Assembly: GCF_001577835.2 (NCBI RefSeq)
Contig: NC_029543.1
Location: 496,001 to 560,000 of the forward strand
Source: Coturnix japonica
Taxonomy: Eukaryota; Chordata; Aves; Galliformes; Phasianidae
Direction of reading: 5' to 3'
DNA: 64,000 bases
Positions 1 to 10,847 of the stretch are shown one piece after another. Numbering within the stretch: position 1 is the first letter of the stretch; each line of letters starts with the position of its first letter. The notes beneath the pieces were generated by a model. That model did not search any database. It worked only from the letters and a program-made list of their open reading frames with translations, and was not told the DNA's origin. Made by a program: the position numbers and the translations under genes.

Positions 1-1320
1 TTTGGGGGGTGGCGAGCAGTTGGGTTGGAGGGAGGGCAGTTGGGCGGTGTTTCGTGTCGGTGCGGGTGTGGATGGTGCTGGGTGCTAGTGTGGGGTGCTG
101 GTGTCATGGGTGTGCGTGTAAAGCGGCAGAAAGGAGGGTTTGAAGGCGGTTTTGAGAGAGAAGAGGGGTAGAGGGAGAGAGTGGGGCCTACGTAGGGGGC
201 GCATAGGGGGGAAAGGAGTGTGGTGGGCAGCGATGGGGTCTGTGCCGCGGCCCGGCCGTGCAGATGGTGATGGTGTGGGCGTGTGGCCGTGTGCGGTGTG
301 GGGTGTGCGGTTGGCTGGAGAAGGTAGTGGGTGGCAGGGGCGGAGGAGGGGGGGGGGGCGGGAGCAGAGAAGAGGGGGGGGGAGGCGGGGGGGTGTGTAG
401 GGGGTGGGAGGGTAGATGGGTGGAGGGGTAGGGGTGAGCAGGAGATGGATGTATGTCGCTGAGAGTCAAAGCGTGTGGTGTGGTGTGTTCCGAGGCAGCA
501 CGGCGTTAGCAGAGGAGGGCAAATGTGGTTTGGTAGGTGGTACTGGGGGCGAGGGGCGCGGTGGAGTCAAGGAGGCTGGAAGTGCCGAGGGGGGAGTGGA
601 GATGTCCGAGCTGTTCTGGTGAAGCAGCGAGAGAGGTACTCGTGTTTGTTACGAGGTGTCTTTTGAATAAGTCAGGGGGTAGGGGAGTGAGAGGGAGGAT
701 GGCAAGAGCCACGTGGTGGAAGCGTGGTGGTGTCGCACAGTTGTGGACGAGCTGAGGTACACACACGGTTGGACTGGGAGGGGCTGCTCGTTGGGGGAGA
801 GGCGTGCGGGCTCGAATCGGTGTGGCCGAGGAGATTTATTGTCGTTGTAGGGGAAGAATGCATGACCCCTGGTGGTGTCGGGGTAAGTTGTGGCGTGAAG
901 AGACTCGGAGCGTGTTGAAGCAGGGCGTTGTCTGTTAGGTTGAGGGGGAAGAGTCAGACTTGATGGGGCGGGTGTTGTCATAATGGGAAGGAGTAAACAG
1001 GTGTGGGGTCGGAGATAGGTGTCAGGGGACTCAGCGAGTGGTGCCTGCAGGGGGAGGTTAGCTTGTGGGGACAGTTCAGTCCAGGTTGGGAAACACGGTA
1101 AGGAAGGGTGGAGTTGAGGAGAGAGGAGAGTAGAGAGGTTGGGGGGGACTGGTGGGTGTGACGTTGGGGGGTGGGTGAGTGGTCCTTGAAGGCGTGGAGT
1201 GTTAAGTTGGCAGCGAGACAAGGTTTGCGACTTGCGGAGAGATGTTGGGGGTAGGCGGAGGCAGCGAAGGGCTGGGGTTTGTTGGTTTGGTGGGGGCTCC
1301 GAGGGGGGGGGGGGGGGGGA
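1..1320. repeat. G/T-rich low-complexity sequence
   Basis: The plus strand is strongly biased to G and T, with many short G runs including a long one near 1303-1318, and no recognisable gene. Open frames on both strands here encode proline-, histidine- or glycine-rich low-complexity peptides, as expected from composition alone. The stretch differs sharply in composition from the gene-bearing sequence to its right and may be degenerate satellite or poorly assembled sequence. Confidence 0.5.
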
Positions 1321-2508
1321 GAGCAGTACGGGTCCACCTGGACTGCTTTCATCTCCATAGTGAACATTGGTGAGAGGACGCAGCCCTGCTGAGCGGGGCC
1401 GCCGGGCCGCACGGCTGTCCTTTGGAGGCTCCTGCAATGGCAGCCCCTGACGGGGGTCGGCTCATCCCTGCCCCGGGGGTGCAGCTCAGGCACCATCGAG
1501 CTTCTGGGGACCAACAAAGACGGACTGGCCCGGCTTGCCCTCGAGGCCGTGGCTGCTTTATTATAATCCTCCCGCGTTCCCTTCGCTGCTGCCTGTGGTG
1601 CCTATCACTCCGTGCCCTGCCTGCCCCTCCTTCCCCGTGCTATGGTGACCGAAGGCGGGCAGGCTCCTTCCGTCCTCCATGCTGGGGCTGTTGGGGCTCA
1701 CACTCTCCTCCTGCCTTTGTGGGCCCACGTGACAGCGGCTGTGCCGGCGCTGGGGCGCCAGTTCACCCATCTCAGATCGTTCTATTAGAGTGGCGATTAT
1801 TTTCTTACAGCACTACGTGGATCTTCCTGGTTTAACCGGGCTGGGCTCCCACCTTTTCTCTCACTGCAAGGTTGTTCTTTCTGCGAGTGGAGTCTACCTG
1901 TGTCCATCTCGGTGGCTCGGGATGGGGACTGGGTAGTAGAATAAATTTGGGTGGAAAAATAAAACCAACAAATTTTGGAGTTGGTGCATTTATGATACAG
2001 GGGGGGGGGGCTCGCAAAGCGGCTTCGGGGGCTCATTCACATTTCATCCCCGTCCTTTATCCCCACGCTTTAGTTCGCTGCCCCACGTGCTCAGGGAGTG
2101 CCGCAAGCTCACTCCCCGTCCCATCCCCTGCCGTCCAGGATGCGGCCGTGCTGCCGCGCAAGCGTGGCCGATCCGTGGGCGCTGACCCGTTTGATCAGGT
2201 AACGATTGGTTCCGGTCCGGCTCGCGTTACGGCCGCGCTCGGTGTTGCGCGTGCCCATCCATAATTCAGCCTACGCCAGCCGACACGCGCAAGACCGCTC
2301 CGCATTAGTTTCCTTTTGCTCCTCGGTGCAAACATTTAATACACAAAACTTGAAGTAATTTCTTTTATTTATTCTTTAAGCACGGCCTCGATTCTCCAAG
2401 CCTTAGGACTCTCGAATGCTCAGGGGCGTGAGAAACTCACTAGTGGTTTGCTATAGTGAGGCATTCTCCAGGCAGCTTCTGACTGGAACAGAGCTCTCTC
2501 TTCAGTGC
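1321..2508. other. Unassigned sequence left of assembly gap
   Basis: No gene is recognised. A plus-strand frame ending at the TAA near 1564 could be a terminal exon: it follows a CAG-like acceptor near 1492 and reads TIELLGTNKDGLARLALEA before the stop, but I cannot match it to a family. A plus AATAAA lies at 1940-1945 and two overlapping minus-strand AATAAA signals lie at 2364-2373. The right end abuts the gap. The block could belong elsewhere in the genome. Confidence 0.3.
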
Positions 2509-2533
2509 NNNNNNNNNNNNNNNNNNNNNNNNN
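2509..2533. other. Assembly gap (25 N)
   Basis: A run of 25 N. Sequence character changes across it: unassigned sequence on the left, a CpG-rich promoter-like block on the right. It may therefore join pieces that are not truly adjacent. Confidence 0.98.
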
Positions 2534-2870
2534 CCGGCCCCTCCGCTCCCTCTGCCGCTCTTCCTCACCCGGCCCCGCCCCTCTATTATTATGCAAATTA
2601 GGATCCCGCTCCGACTCTCCCCATTGGTCTCTGCTCCCGGTTCTGGAGCGCACGGCTTCTCGCCGATTGGCTGCGGCTTCGTGACGTCATCAGGAAGCGG
2701 CAGCGAGTGGGCGTGGCCAGGAGGAAGGCCGACGTTGCGTGCGTTGAGCTCGGCGCGCGCGGCCGGGCGCCCAGCCAATCACAACGCGGCGTGAGGACGC
2801 GGAAGTGCGGGGAGTTCAGCGCCTTAAAACGGCAACGGCAACGGGTGGGGCCCACCGGTACCATTCACCT
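2534..2870. promoter_or_regulatory. CpG-rich orphan promoter (CRE, CCAAT, octamer)
   Basis: This CpG-rich block carries a perfect octamer ATGCAAAT at 2591-2598, CCAAT boxes in both orientations (2623-2627, 2666-2670, 2775-2779), and a full cAMP-response element TGACGTCA at 2682-2689. A TTAAAA element lies near 2823. The density and symmetry of motifs indicate a housekeeping-type promoter, perhaps bidirectional. In human, HMG20B lies head to head with MFSD12, so this could be the HMG20B promoter reading left. No HMG-box exon is visible in the 2.5 kb to the left, so ownership is unproven. Confidence 0.55.
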
Positions 2871-3549
2871 CCAGTGCCCCCAGCGCCCATCCCGGCAATG
2901 GGCGGGGGGCGGGGGGTCCTGCTGCCAGGATCCACCCCAGGGGGGTCACAGGGACCCGTTACCCAGCCCAGCTCCTCCCAGTGACCCCAGGGCCCCCGCT
3001 GTGCTCCCAATGCTCAGTGGATGGGCTCAGTGAGCCCAGCTCACCATGACCCGGTGCATTAATGTGCTGTCAGACGTGTCAGGGGCGCTGCCATGGGGGG
3101 GGGGCGGGCTGTCGGTGCGGACCCGGCTGGTCCCCAACCCCCCGCTGGGATTTTCAGTTCCTCCCTGAGTCACTCGCTGTCCTCACATGACACAGGGCTG
3201 GGGCTGGGGGTGATGCGAGGCCGGGCCCCGCAGCCGGAGCTGCCGCATGGTCACAAGATCCCAATGAAATCGTTCATCCGGAGCATCCCGGCCCCGGGGC
3301 GCAGACACCCGATTGCTGCCAATATCGCGGTGCGCTCAGCTCCCACCGGCGGGGCGAGGGGGGGGCACCAAATCAAACGGACCCGGAGCCCCGGGGACAT
3401 AGAAGCGGTGACCGCACCGCACCGCGCCGCAGCGTCCCGTGATGGAGGGAGCGGGGCGCTGCGGGTTGAGCCATCAGAGCCAGCACTTGAAACGGGGCTT
3501 TGAACTGCGCAGCGCCCGGCAGCAGCAACGCTCCATCCAGCCCCGGGCA

Positions 3550-3604
3550 CGCAATGAAGGCACGGTCACGCAATGACACGGTCACGCAATGACACGGTCA
3601 CGCT
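3550..3604. repeat. 16-bp tandem repeat upstream of MFSD12
   Basis: A 16-bp unit (CAATGACACGGTCACG) is repeated about three times, the first copy slightly diverged, ending about 145 bp before the MFSD12 start codon. Each unit contains a GGTCACG element, so the array multiplies a possible factor site inside the promoter region. Confidence 0.75.
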
Positions 3605-3659
3605 GCCTGCTGTGGGTGGGACGGGGCGGGGGTCGTTGTCTCCCGTTGCTGCGGATCCA

Positions 3660-3747
3660 CGCTCATTACACCCCGCCCCGCCCCGCCCCGCCCGTCCCGT
3701 CCCGCCGGGCTCTTTAAGCGGGTCTCGGGGCGGCGCGCCGTGGCGCC
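3660..3747 (+). promoter_or_regulatory. MFSD12 core promoter and 5' UTR
   Basis: Four or more overlapping GC boxes made of a CCCCG pentamer repeat (about 3671-3695) are followed by a TTTAAG element at 3712-3717 and then the start codon at 3748 in a good context (GCGCCATGG). This looks like a CpG-island promoter with Sp1-type control. Confidence 0.6.
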
Positions 3748-6700
3748 ATGGCGGAGCCCACGCCGGGGTCGGCGCTGCCGCTGCGGGCGAGGTTGAGTTT
3801 CGCGGCCGGGCATTTCCTGAACGATCTGTGCGCGTCGCTGTGGTTCACGTACCTGCTGCTCTACCTGCACGCCGTGCTGGGATACAGCCACGGGCTGGCC
3901 GGGGCGCTGCTGCTGGCCGGGCAGGTGGCGGACGGGCTGTGCACGCCGCTGCTCGGGTACGAGGCGGATCGATCCACCGGCTGCGGGCGGTACGGGAGGA
4001 GGAAGACGTGGCACCTGGCGGGTGAGAGCGGGGACGGGGGTGTGCGGTGCGGGGCTGGTTGTGGTACTGATGGGGGGGGTCTCACCCCCCACATGGGGTG
4101 GATGGTGGGCGGCTGATTGCGCGGCGCTTGGTGCTGCCTCTGCGCCCCCCCAGCCCCGCAGCAACACGGGGAAATAATGGGGGTGAGCCGTGGGGAAGGA
4201 GCAGAGCAGCAGAGCCCCGCTGTGTGCGATGGGGGAAAGCAGCGCTGTATCCCTGTGTGTGTGCGGAGGGAACTGTGTGCCCCTATGGGGGGAGGAGAGT
4301 GGGACGGTGATGTGATGTGAAATCTGGGCTTTCCCCTGCACGTGGGGATGTATCAGAGGCGCTGAGCCTGTGCTTGGGACCATGGAGCAGCCGGGACCTC
4401 GGGGTGCAGCATCCTTCCCTTGCAGGGCTGACCCCGTTGGGGCACATTTGAGGTCCTTAATGCCCCTGTCCCTGCGTGAGCTCAGGGCGCAGCAGCCGCC
4501 TCCCTACGGGGATGGGGAAGCAGCAGCACTGGGTCTGTGTGAGGAGCTCTCAGAGCTTCTCCTGCATCGTCCTCGGGGTGAAAACGCACCGAGGGCTTGG
4601 GCTGCCCTGGGACCTGGAGGAGACAGCGCGGGGCTGTGGCACATATGGGAACCCACGGGGCTGAGCTGGTGATGAGGATGAAGAAACCCCCACTGGGCAG
4701 ACAGGGACCCCGGAGCTGCCTCCTGTAATGGCACCGCAAATGGAGCACAGCTGCTGCAACTCGCTGTGTGTCTGTGCAGGGTGAGGACGGTTGAGCTGTG
4801 GGTGCTGTTATCTTGATGCCAAACTTATCTCAGCAGCCGCTCCGTGCAACCCACCATCAGGCTGATAGGGCAGCTGGCCTCCCTGCGACCTGCTGGGTCG
4901 GGATCTCAGAACCAAAGCAAGGGAAAGTAAGTGTGCAGCAGGGGCTGCATGACTCCCTGAGCAGCGTCTGTGCGCTCTGTGCCCCACGTCTGGGGAAGTG
5001 ACCTGCGGTGTGGGCAGCTCCGCTCCATCTGGGTGCACTAAGGGGAAGTCCTGAATCACACCCTGCTCTGGGCTGTAGCACTGCACGGCCCACAAGGGCT
5101 GGGGGCTGAGCCCGGGGGCTCCCTGCAGCTCTCACACTGCGGTGAGATGTTCCTGTGCAGCAACAACCACGCTCAGGTCAGAGGAAACGGTGGGAAACCG
5201 CAGCTTTGGGGGCGAGATACCACGGGATCCTATCGGCTGCATCTCCCCACAGCGGGGCCGGATGGGGCTCCTGGTGGTGATGCTCCGCAGACACCGGGTG
5301 CCCTGGGACCGCCTGGCTGGGCTGGAGTGGGAGCTTGTGGGCTGGGATGGCCCTGCTGGGGGGAGCAGGGCCCCAGTGCTGCTCTGTGGCCGTGCCCCAT
5401 AGAACGTGGCTGTGCCCCATAGAATGGTGCTGTGCTGGGGGATGGCTGCAGCAGGAGGGTGAAGCTCAGGACCCACAGGACGAGGTGCTGCACATGGGCC
5501 TCCATTCTGTGTTTGATCAGCAACCTTGTGGAGGAGCCAGCTTGTCCTTGCCTGCCCCACGCAGGCATCCCCCATCCCCATTGCTTGCAGAGGGGACGGT
5601 GCCGGCTCTGGTGTCACTGACTCAGCCGGGAGCTTCCAGCACAGATGCAGCGTCTGATGCTGGCGTGGGGACAGATCCGCTCCTGTTCCATGTGCTGGAG
5701 ATACCCCTGGGCTGAGGGGACACGCAGTGGCCTTGTGCCTGCAGAGCCCAGCTGTCCCGGCTCCTTATCGCCCTGGGGCAGGCGGTGGGGTGGCACGTGG
5801 CCTTGGGTGGTTGTTATCTGCACCCAGGAGGAGCTGACTTTATCCCTGGCCCCAAGGCAGGACCTGGCTGAGCAGCTGCATCCATCTGGTCCTACAGAGC
5901 CTCACTGCCCCCCTCCTCTCTTCCCAGGTACCACCTGTGTCCTCATCTCCTTCCCCTTCATCTTCAACCTCTGCCTGGGCTGCAAGGAGGGCACCCCACA
6001 GTGGGCAGCCTTCATCTATTACCTCCCCTTCATCGTCATCTTCCAGTTCGGCTGGGCAGCCACACAGATCTCCCACCTGTCCCTCATCCCGGAGCTGGTG
6101 ACCAGTGACCATGAGAAGGTGGAACTCACGGCTTTCAGGTGACATGGATCCTCCTGGCCTTAACCTTGACCTGGGGATGGGGATGCTGGTGATGTGTCGC
6201 TGTGCCATAGTGATGAGCCACTTTGGGACCAGAGGGTGATGCTCCCAGGGGAGGGATGTGTCTGCAGGGCTCACTCACTCACTGTTCCATGCTGGAATGG
6301 TGCTGTGCTGCCCAGCTGGATGTAGCACAGCTGGTTTGTAGGGCAGCCCTGCATGGAAATGTCCCTGCTGGGGCTGAATCTGTGCGTGTCCCTCGGTGTC
6401 ACCCTGATGCCATCTCCCCCCAGATACGCCTTCACCGTCATGGCCAACATCACTGTGTATGGCCTGGCCTGGCTGCTGCTGAACATGGAGGTGGACCAGC
6501 CCGAGCGCACAGAGCACCTGGGCATCCAGGATGTCCCCGTGTTTCGGGTACGTGGCAAAGCTCCGTCCCTGGGCTCCTTTATTTGGGTGGGTTGCAGCTG
6601 AACTGGAAGGTGCTGGAGGGGTTGAGATGGCAGCGTCCCACAGCCTCCTCTGCTGCACCCCTTAAGGGCTGCGTCAACTCCCCCTGGACCCCTCTGGTCC

Positions 6701-9175
6701 ATCAGACTCCTGATGGTTTGCAGGCAGAGGACACCCCGTGCTACACTCACTCTCCTCTCCCTCCTCCAGAACCTGTCCCTCATCGTGGTGGGGCTGGGAG
6801 CTTTGTTCTCCCTCATCTTCCACCTGGGCACCAAAGAGGAGCTGTACCCGCTGCCGCAGCCCGAGGAGAGCACCCCCCTGCTGCACAAGGAGCCCACGAG
6901 GTCCCCGCGCTCGCTGCTGGTGTGGAAGGACTGGCTGCTGGAACCCTCCTTCTACCAGGTAGGAGCAGACAGGACACGGCTGTGCCGACATTCCTCACCT
7001 GCAGCTGCAGGGGCTGAGCCGCCGTGTGTCCCTGTGCAGGTTGCAGTGCTCTACATGGCCACCCGGCTCATCGTCAACCTGTCCCAGACCTACATTGCCA
7101 TGTACCTGACCAACTCGCTGCTGCTGCCCAAGGTGGGTGTGGGGCACGTCCCCGCCTGCACCTGAGGTTGTAGGATGGGGGGTTCTGTGCTGGTGTAGCT
7201 GATCCTCCCCCTGTGCTCGTCTCCCACAGAAATACATTGCCACCATCCCCCTGGTGATGTACATCAGCGGCTTCCTCTCCTCCTTCCTCATGAAGCCCGT
7301 GAATAAGTGGATAGGTCGAAATGTGAGTCCTGGGGGTGTGGAGTGGTTTGAATTAAACCCAGGGCAGCGTGTAACAACCTGCTCCTGAGCTGGGCAGAAA
7401 AGCCAAATCCTGAAGCCACAAACGAGCAGAGCACGCGGCAATGTGAGCCTGGCTGCAAAGCAGGGACCTCCTGCTGCAGTATGGGGCCTATGGGGCAGGG
7501 TGAGGGGTGGCAGGGGACAGTCCTGGACACCTGAGGGTGCAGAGGTCTGGGAAAGTGATGCTGGTCCAGAGTCCTGGTGGGGCTGGGAGAGCCCTGGGGG
7601 ACTCAGAGGGGGCAGAGGGTGAGCCTGGCTGAGCCAGAATAGGGGGCTGGGACTGCAATATTCTCTTCTGCACTGGAGCAAATGTCCTGGAGCAAACCCT
7701 GCTCTGCTCCTGCACAGACCCCCTGCCCACAGCTCCCCACTGTGGCCCCAACACAGCTGTCCTCCTTATGGGGTATCACCTGGGGCCGCAGCGCAGCCGG
7801 GGCTCTGAGCTCTGCCTTGTCCCTGTTCCTGTCCCGGAGCAGCTGACGTACTTTGTGGGCATCCTGGTGATCCTGGCCTTCGCCTCCTGGGTGTCCCTGA
7901 GCAGGGAGATGGGAGCAGAGATCTACGGGGTGGCCGTGCTGCTCGGGGCCGGCTCCGCCACCATCCTGGTCACATCCCTGTCCATGACGGCTGACCTCAT
8001 CGGGACCAACACGGTACGTCTGTGCTGCAGCCCATCCCTCGTGCCCAATATCTGCTGTATTATGGGCTCTGCTGTAATGTGGGCTCTGCCCATGAGAGGG
8101 CACAAGGCTCTCGCTCGCAGGGCTGCTGGGCTGTGTGCCACGCGCTGGCTGCCTGGCTGAGGCTTCCTCTCCCCTCGCAGCACAGCAGTGCATTTGTCTA
8201 CGGGGCCATGAGCTTCACGGACAAGATGGCCAATGGCCTGGCTGTGATGCTGATCCAGAACCTGCACCCGTGCCCGTAAGTGTCCCTGTGGAGTCGGAAT
8301 GCACACAGGGACCTCCTGGCAGCAAACAGCTCTTACAGCCTTGGGAGAGATGCTGGTAGAAACCATTTCTGACTTATCTTAAGGCCTTCCTTGACTTTTG
8401 ATCCTGAATGGCTGCATCTCAGACACCCAAACGGGTTCTCAATGTCCAGGCTGCTGCCCTGGGCTCTTGTCCTGGGGGCGAGGACTTGGGGTCGGTGCTG
8501 GGCAGTGGGATGGTGGCAGCAGCCCTGGGACGCTCTGTGCCCCCCACCAAGCCCAGCCCTGTCCTTTCCCTGCAGGACTGAGCTCTGCTGCCCGGCCTGT
8601 GTCAGCTTCTATCACTGGGTGATGGTGTTGGTCACTGGGGGCATTGCCATGGCTGCCACCGTGTTTCTGTGCTGCATCATGATCTGGCCCATCCGCATCC
8701 GCTTCCGTGAGTGGGGCTGGGGGCAAAGGGGGGGGGGGGCAGGGAGCCCCATGTCTGGTGCCAGCCTGGGCTACAGCAGGAGTGTCTTTGCAGGCAGCCC
8801 TGGTTGCAGTGTGGGGCTGCAGGGGGACCCTCATGGTGGGCACGTGGGGGGGCTCAGCTCCTTGTGCTTCTGCTGCTCGTGGCCCCAGAGCTGGGGCTGC
8901 AGGGGCTGCAGGGGCTGCCTTTGTCTGTGCTGCTTTGGGAGCACATGGGGGCGGGGGGAGCTGCTGCGTTTGCAGGGGCTGGGAGGTGGGGTCCCATCAC
9001 CACGATGGGGGCAGCAGCCAGGGCTCAGTGTCAGCTGTGTGTGCTGTGTGGATGGGCTGCTCAGCTGTCCCTGCTTGTCCCTACAGACGACATTGCCCTG
9101 CAAGGACTGAACGACACCGGGATCCACGAGACACAGAGCGCAGGGGGCAGGAGCCTGAGCAGCACCGTCAACTGA
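3748..9175 (+). CDS. MFSD12: MFSD12, lysosomal/melanosomal cysteine transporter
   Basis: This major facilitator superfamily protein is needed to import cysteine into melanosomes and lysosomes and so influences pigment type (established for the family). I read ten coding exons in matching phase: 3748-4021, 5928-6138, 6424-6547, 6770-6958, 7040-7132, 7230-7322, 7843-8013, 8181-8275, 8576-8706, 9087-9175. They total 489 residues against about 480 in human. Diagnostic stretches include [20 protein letters not shown] in TM1, [37 protein letters not shown], and SFYHW near the last helices. The loop after helix 2 ([19 protein letters not shown]) is the expected MFS A-motif region. All junctions are GT-AG. 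The start was chosen because it opens the first conserved segment in a Kozak context. Intron 1 (about 1.9 kb) shows no other gene. Confidence 0.95.
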
Positions 9176-9187
9176 GCAGCACCCAGA

Positions 9188-9325
9188 TACAGTGCAGCAC
9201 CCACAGCCGTGATGCAGCACCCACTGATACAGTGCAGCCATAGACACAATGCAGCCCACAATGCAGCCATAGATACAATGCAGCCTGCAATGCAGCCCAT
9301 AACGCAGCCTGCAATGCAGCCCAGT
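9188..9325 (+). repeat. Degenerate TGCAGCC repeat in MFSD12 3' UTR
   Basis: Short repeats built on AATGCAGCC and GATACAGTGCAGC run through the first part of the MFSD12 3' UTR. The core TGCA recurs in several other arrays in this window. Confidence 0.7.
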
Positions 9326-9487
9326 GCTGCTCCCCACCGGGCTCCCCGTGCAGGGTCTGTTGGCCGTTGGGCTCCGTGTTGCTGTATGGACACAACGGGC
9401 CCGTCCCGCTGTTTGCACTGTGTGCTGTGGGGCCGTGCTGTCCCGCACGCAGCACTTTGTTGTACGGAGGAGCGGACCGTGCACCGC

Positions 9488-9493
9488 AATAAA
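9488..9493 (+). terminator. MFSD12 poly(A) signal
   Basis: AATAAA lies about 310 bp after the MFSD12 stop codon and just before the CpG-rich promoter of the next gene, giving a compact 3' UTR. Confidence 0.8.
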
Positions 9494-9539
9494 CGCCGAT
9501 CCCGGCCCGTCCCGGCCCGTCCCGCTGCAGGTTTTATTG

Positions 9540-10327
9540 CTCGGGGCTCAAGATGGCCGCCATCAACAAAAATGGCGCCCGCGGACACCGCCCGCAAACA
9601 AAATGGCGGCCTCGCGGCAGGGCTGGAGAGGGATGATTGGCTCCTACGCGCTTCGTCCCGCCCCCTGCGGCCCAGCGGCCAATGGGAGCGCTCCTTTCCC
9701 CACGAGGGCCGGTAGCCGCTCAGCGCTGTGTAGCCGGGTCCGGGCAGCTGCCACGAGGCCGCGGTTGTGCCCACGACGGGCCGGCACGTGGCGAGCACGT
9801 GGGGGAGGGGGCGGGGCCTGAACAGAGGGGGCGGGGCCTGAGAGCGGGGGGCGGGGCCTGGGGAGCCCGATGGGTTGGGGGCGGTGGGATGGGGGGGGCT
9901 CAATCAGCCCCTATGTGCGATGGGGGGTTACCCGGTGCCCCCCCATCCCGTTCCCAGCTGGCGGTGCTGGCACCCAGCCGTTCTGGCACACACACACGTG
10001 TCCCCCCCGTTGGGCTGCGGGCACATTGCGGTGGGCATCCCGCCCCCCCCGGTTCTGTGTTGATTCCCTCACATCCCGCCCCCCCCCCCATCACACCCCA
10101 CCTTCACACCCCCACCCCCCCCAGGTGCTTTTTGCTCCGTCCAGCCCCACCCGTCCCCTCCCTCTGAACCTGCTCCGGCCGGTCCCGGCCCCGCCCGCTG
10201 CCCTTCCTCACCGGGAGGAGGAGGAGGAAGAGCCGCCCGCGGGCTGAGGCTGAAGGGACGCGTGGAGCGCGGGGCTCCGGTTCAGTGGTTCAGGAGGGGA
10301 CGGGACGGCTCCACTCCCCACCGCCAG
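9540..10327 (+). promoter_or_regulatory. CpG-island promoter and 5' UTR exon of the GRAMD2-like gene
   Basis: It begins only about 50 bp after the MFSD12 poly(A) signal. Three YY1-type ATGGC sites lie near 9550-9561, 9569-9580 and 9600-9612. There are CCAAT boxes in both orientations (9636-9640, 9679-9683), two CACGTG E-boxes (9785-9790 and near 9796), and three GCGGGGCCTG boxes at 9811, 9831 and 9851, exactly 20 bp apart. A non-coding first exon probably ends at the donor at 10327/10328 (CCAG|GTACCG) and splices to the coding exon starting at 10832. Confidence 0.6.
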
Positions 10328-10847
10328 GTACCGGCCGGGCGGGGCGGCAGCCTTAAAGCAGCGTTCTGATCTGTGCCCATTGATCCCACTCGTGTCCACG
10401 TCGGGACCGGGAGCTGCTGGGGGGGACACGGCCATTGCGGGGACACGGCGTCATCCCCACGGGGTCCCGGGGCTGCGGCTGATGTGTGGGGACAGCCCGG
10501 GCTGCGGCCCGTCCCGCAGTGGGGCCGCGGTGGCTGCCAGCAGGGAGTGCCCTGTGGGGCCGTGGGGACTCAGCTCATGGGTCAGGCGGCACCTTGAGAT
10601 GCTCTGATGGGGCTCACGACGGCCGTGCTGCTCCTTGTGTGTCCCACTGAGCCCTGGTGGCTGATCAGGGCTGAGCAGGTGTGGGCACGGACAGGCAGTG
10701 TCCCCGTATTGGACACCAGGTGGGCAAGGGGGACCCCATGTGCCATCAGCTGCGGGTAACTGCCGGGCAGGTGAAGGGCGGGGGGACGGGCCGGGCTTTG
10801 CTCCTCTCACATCCCCTCACCTGCCCCCCAGCACAGCGGGCTGCTCC

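Noticed and set aside
649-1437. 262-codon minus-strand open frame rich in Pro, Ser, Thr and His
   Set aside because: Its composition follows from the G/T-rich plus strand. No domain, splice pattern or family resemblance was seen.
1780-2508. Stretch with poly(A) signals on both strands that looked faintly like an old LTR
   Set aside because: No paired terminal repeat, primer site or recognisable element genes. Not enough to call any element.
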